Positions 61,401 to 64,000 of a stretch of DNA of 64,000 nucleotides are shown here, piece after piece. Each line of letters starts with the position of its first letter. Position 1 is the stretch's first letter. The stretch covers positions 15,284,127 to 15,348,126 of the forward strand of contig NC_051443.1 in assembly GCF_001649575.2 (NCBI RefSeq), given 5' to 3'. Source of the DNA: Kryptolebias marmoratus (Eukaryota > Chordata > Actinopteri > Cyprinodontiformes > Rivulidae). The position numbers and the translations under genes are program-made. A model generated the notes under the pieces. That model ran no database searches. It saw nothing but the letters and a program-made list of their open reading frames with translations, and was not told where the DNA came from.

Positions 61401-64000
61401 TATAAGGTATGAGGTTAATGTCCTTTTTAATTGAACTGTTAATTCACCACTTAAATGAAACTTCATATCTCATTAATTAAGAATAATCTTCATCTGTCCA
61501 GCAAAAATTAAATTGTAAAATAACTGACCCCATTTTCAAGTTGCTCTGTATGCAACATATTTTCTTTGCTAAATCCACTCTCAAATCTCTGAACTTACAT
61601 AAAGTTTACATTTTATAATGATTTCCTTTATTCGATTAGCTTGGGTTAGGGGATGCTGTTGTGCAGGTGTGCGAGTCTGATAACATCGCCCACGTTTGTT
61701 GTGGTCAGTCAATCAATAATGGAGGGTAAAAAAAAATTGGAATATATATATATAAAACTTTTTACTCAAGGTGCGATGGAGTTATCTGAAAAGACGAGAC
61801 CAATGGTTCTCTCCAGTGGTTCAGGTGTTTTTAACACTTTCACTGATGGAAAACATTATGATAAAATGCTCTGACCAGTGTTAAATCTGAAATAAATGGG
61901 AAGATATTTTTTACTTTTGGCCAGTGAAAACCACATAACAGTTTTGCATTCACGCTGGATGTTCTTTGTACCTACCCCTTCACTGTTTATCCAATGCTAT
62001 CTTTTGTTGTGAAATTTTCTCGTAAATTGGTTGTTCGTAGCTAATCAATAGATCCAATTCCTAAGCCTGTTTTATCTGATAATGTGAAGTTTTTCATTGA
62101 CCATTCACCTACGCTCATTTATACAAGGACAACCTATAAAGCAGTTAATTACTCCCCTTGTGATGGGATTTTAAGAGCCTCTTTTGAGATGAATATTAGC
62201 AAAAAAAAAATAAAAAATGTTCTGCTTCAGTTCACCATGTCACATTCAAAGTACCAGATAACATAATACCATTTAATCATGCTCCATGTAAGTCACATTA
62301 CCTTGAAATAACAATAGGAAACAAAAGAATACAAGGAGCATTCACTTTTGGCCCATTACTACTGATCAAATACAAGATGATAGGACCGAGGGAAAAAAAA
62401 GTGATGAGACTTTCAAAAAGCCTTCTGTGAGTCTTTTTTATGTATCAAGATAACACAAAATGGAGCAGGCCTTGATGAAAAAGGTGACTGTGTGCAGAGA
62501 TACACACTCACACACTTGCTTAAGTAAGCTATGAAATTAAAGTCATGTGCAGCGAAAGGCCTTCAACTTGAGTTTTATAGATACTCTGATTCATTATGGT
62601 TGTTTTGCCCAGCAAACGCAACTTCCTGCTTTGAACCTTAGAATTTCAAGGGCAGTTTTTTTTTTTTAAACAACAAAATATAAGGAATTTAAAGTATATT
62701 TTGCCTGTTTTTTATAAGAAAAAAAGGGGTTCATTTGAACTGTCCTGCTTATTTTAGTGCCAAATGACTAAAGATAACCTTCTGCTGGACTGCAATCTCC
62801 TCCAATCTGCTTTCAAAATGATGATTTAAGAGTCTGTAGTTTTAAATTCGTACCTGATGGTTCAGCTACCTTGTATATCTATTATTGTTTGACTTAAATG
62901 AGAAAGAGAATTAAAGAGGAACCAGAACTGATTGGTGTGAGAAAACACCAAAAACGATGACAAGTGTTTCAAGCGAGAGACTGCTGGTAGAGTGTTGAAA
63001 AAGCAGAACGGCAGTGGCTCTAGTCAGCTCCACAGCTAGAAGGCCAACTTGGCCCCTCGCTCTGCGTTGCCAAGTATCATCTTTATGGTAATGCTTCTGG
63101 CCACCAGAGTTCATTTCAACAATTTCCCGAAGCCAACAGAGATATTACGGCACGGAGAAAAAGTACAAGCGCACTCACATTGTATTTGAATTGTATACAT
63201 GACTCAGGGGGTTGAAATTGAGGTAGATTGCTTATACGTGCGAGAGAGAGACAGTTAAGAGGAGAGAGGCTGACACAAACACTGAATAATGTAATACTTT
63301 GCCACAGAAACACTGGTAACAATTTTCCCCGTCAACTTACTCACCATGTCCCCCGAATATATGTAATTACCTAGTTACTCATGCACGCAGTCACTCAAAC
63401 CAAACTCCACAGCTCCATTAGAGACCGTTCCATTCGCAGCATCAAGTCTCAAACCTAATCAATACCAGCCATGACAACTCACCATATCCTCTCGGCGGAA
63501 TCATTTGTCAGCTGAGCGATGGCTTCTGCTGTAATAAGAGACTGTAACACAATCTCAAGGTAAACATATCTGATGATTGTTTTTTATTACACGGCGAATT
63601 AGCCCTTTCCATGGATGCTGCCCTTTAATAACTTTTTGATTTCTCCTCCAGCCCTGTGCCCTGGGTGACACACGGGGTGCTTTATCTCTCTTATGAAGCT
63701 TCTGATTGGCCCCGCTTGCACCCACCATTTATTCAAATGAGCGATATTACAGCCGTTGAGCATTTTAAATGCAATTGAATGGGCTGCACAGCCAGTTCTC
63801 ATAAATCTTTGATTGTGCAGTTCAACACATGGCTCTCATGGGCAAGCATGGCAAACATTTCAAAGCAGTACTGGTAAAAAAACAAAACAAGAAAAGAGCC
63901 AGTTTGATTGATTTATTTTATCAGATCAAACAGTAAATGTTTAATTAAGATGTTAAATGATGCAGCAGTATCTCTTTTTTATGCATTTAGTTGGTAAATC

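Overview
The window is vertebrate nuclear DNA, most likely from a ray-finned (teleost) fish. It is AT-rich, dominated by introns, and carries teleost-type interspersed repeats: Tc1/mariner relics, a hAT-type MITE and fish LINE fragments. There is no operon, no prokaryotic gene organisation, no tRNA or rRNA gene and no CRISPR array.

The only gene I can support is a central portion of astrotactin-2 (astn2) on the + strand, as nine consecutive exons between 748 and 49469. All have GT-AG borders and compatible phases, and together they give 1,228 coding bases (about 408 whole codons plus split codons at both ends). In order they encode: an acidic-to-basic segment before a membrane helix (748-855); the membrane helix and start of the ectodomain (4123-4269); a conserved ectodomain block (8345-8512); the first EGF-like element (18068-18152); the linker to the next block (19954-20028 and 22460-22597); the second EGF-like element (30992-31142); the third EGF-like element (47463-47629); and the segment just before the MACPF domain (49281-49469). 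The signal peptide, first membrane helix and 5' exons lie to the left. The MACPF, fibronectin and annexin-like parts lie to the right; I found no following exon in the last 14.5 kb. The paralogue call rests on ASTN2-type residues, such as LFGEMLHGYNN in the last exon where ASTN1 has LFGEMFFGYNN (family sequences recalled, not searched).

The rest is intron. It holds three antisense relics of one LINE family (about 12.1-12.6, 31.6-31.8 and 41.5-42.1 kb), sense-oriented LINE scraps (27.9, 28.4 and 37.8 kb), four Tc1/mariner relics (7.3-7.8, 36.2-36.6, 39.2-39.8 and 58.1-58.3 kb), a hAT-type MITE with a near-perfect 8-bp duplication (15.2-15.4 kb), several microsatellites including a 162-bp TATC array (54.1 kb), and a few inverted repeats.

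I did not find a new multi-gene system. The observations most worth testing are a 31-nt candidate 'poison' microexon (31971-32001), a 111-bp phase-matched candidate cassette exon (59044-59154), an A-rich/T-rich repeat block at the left edge able to fold on itself, and a few low-repeat intronic stretches that may be conserved regulatory elements.
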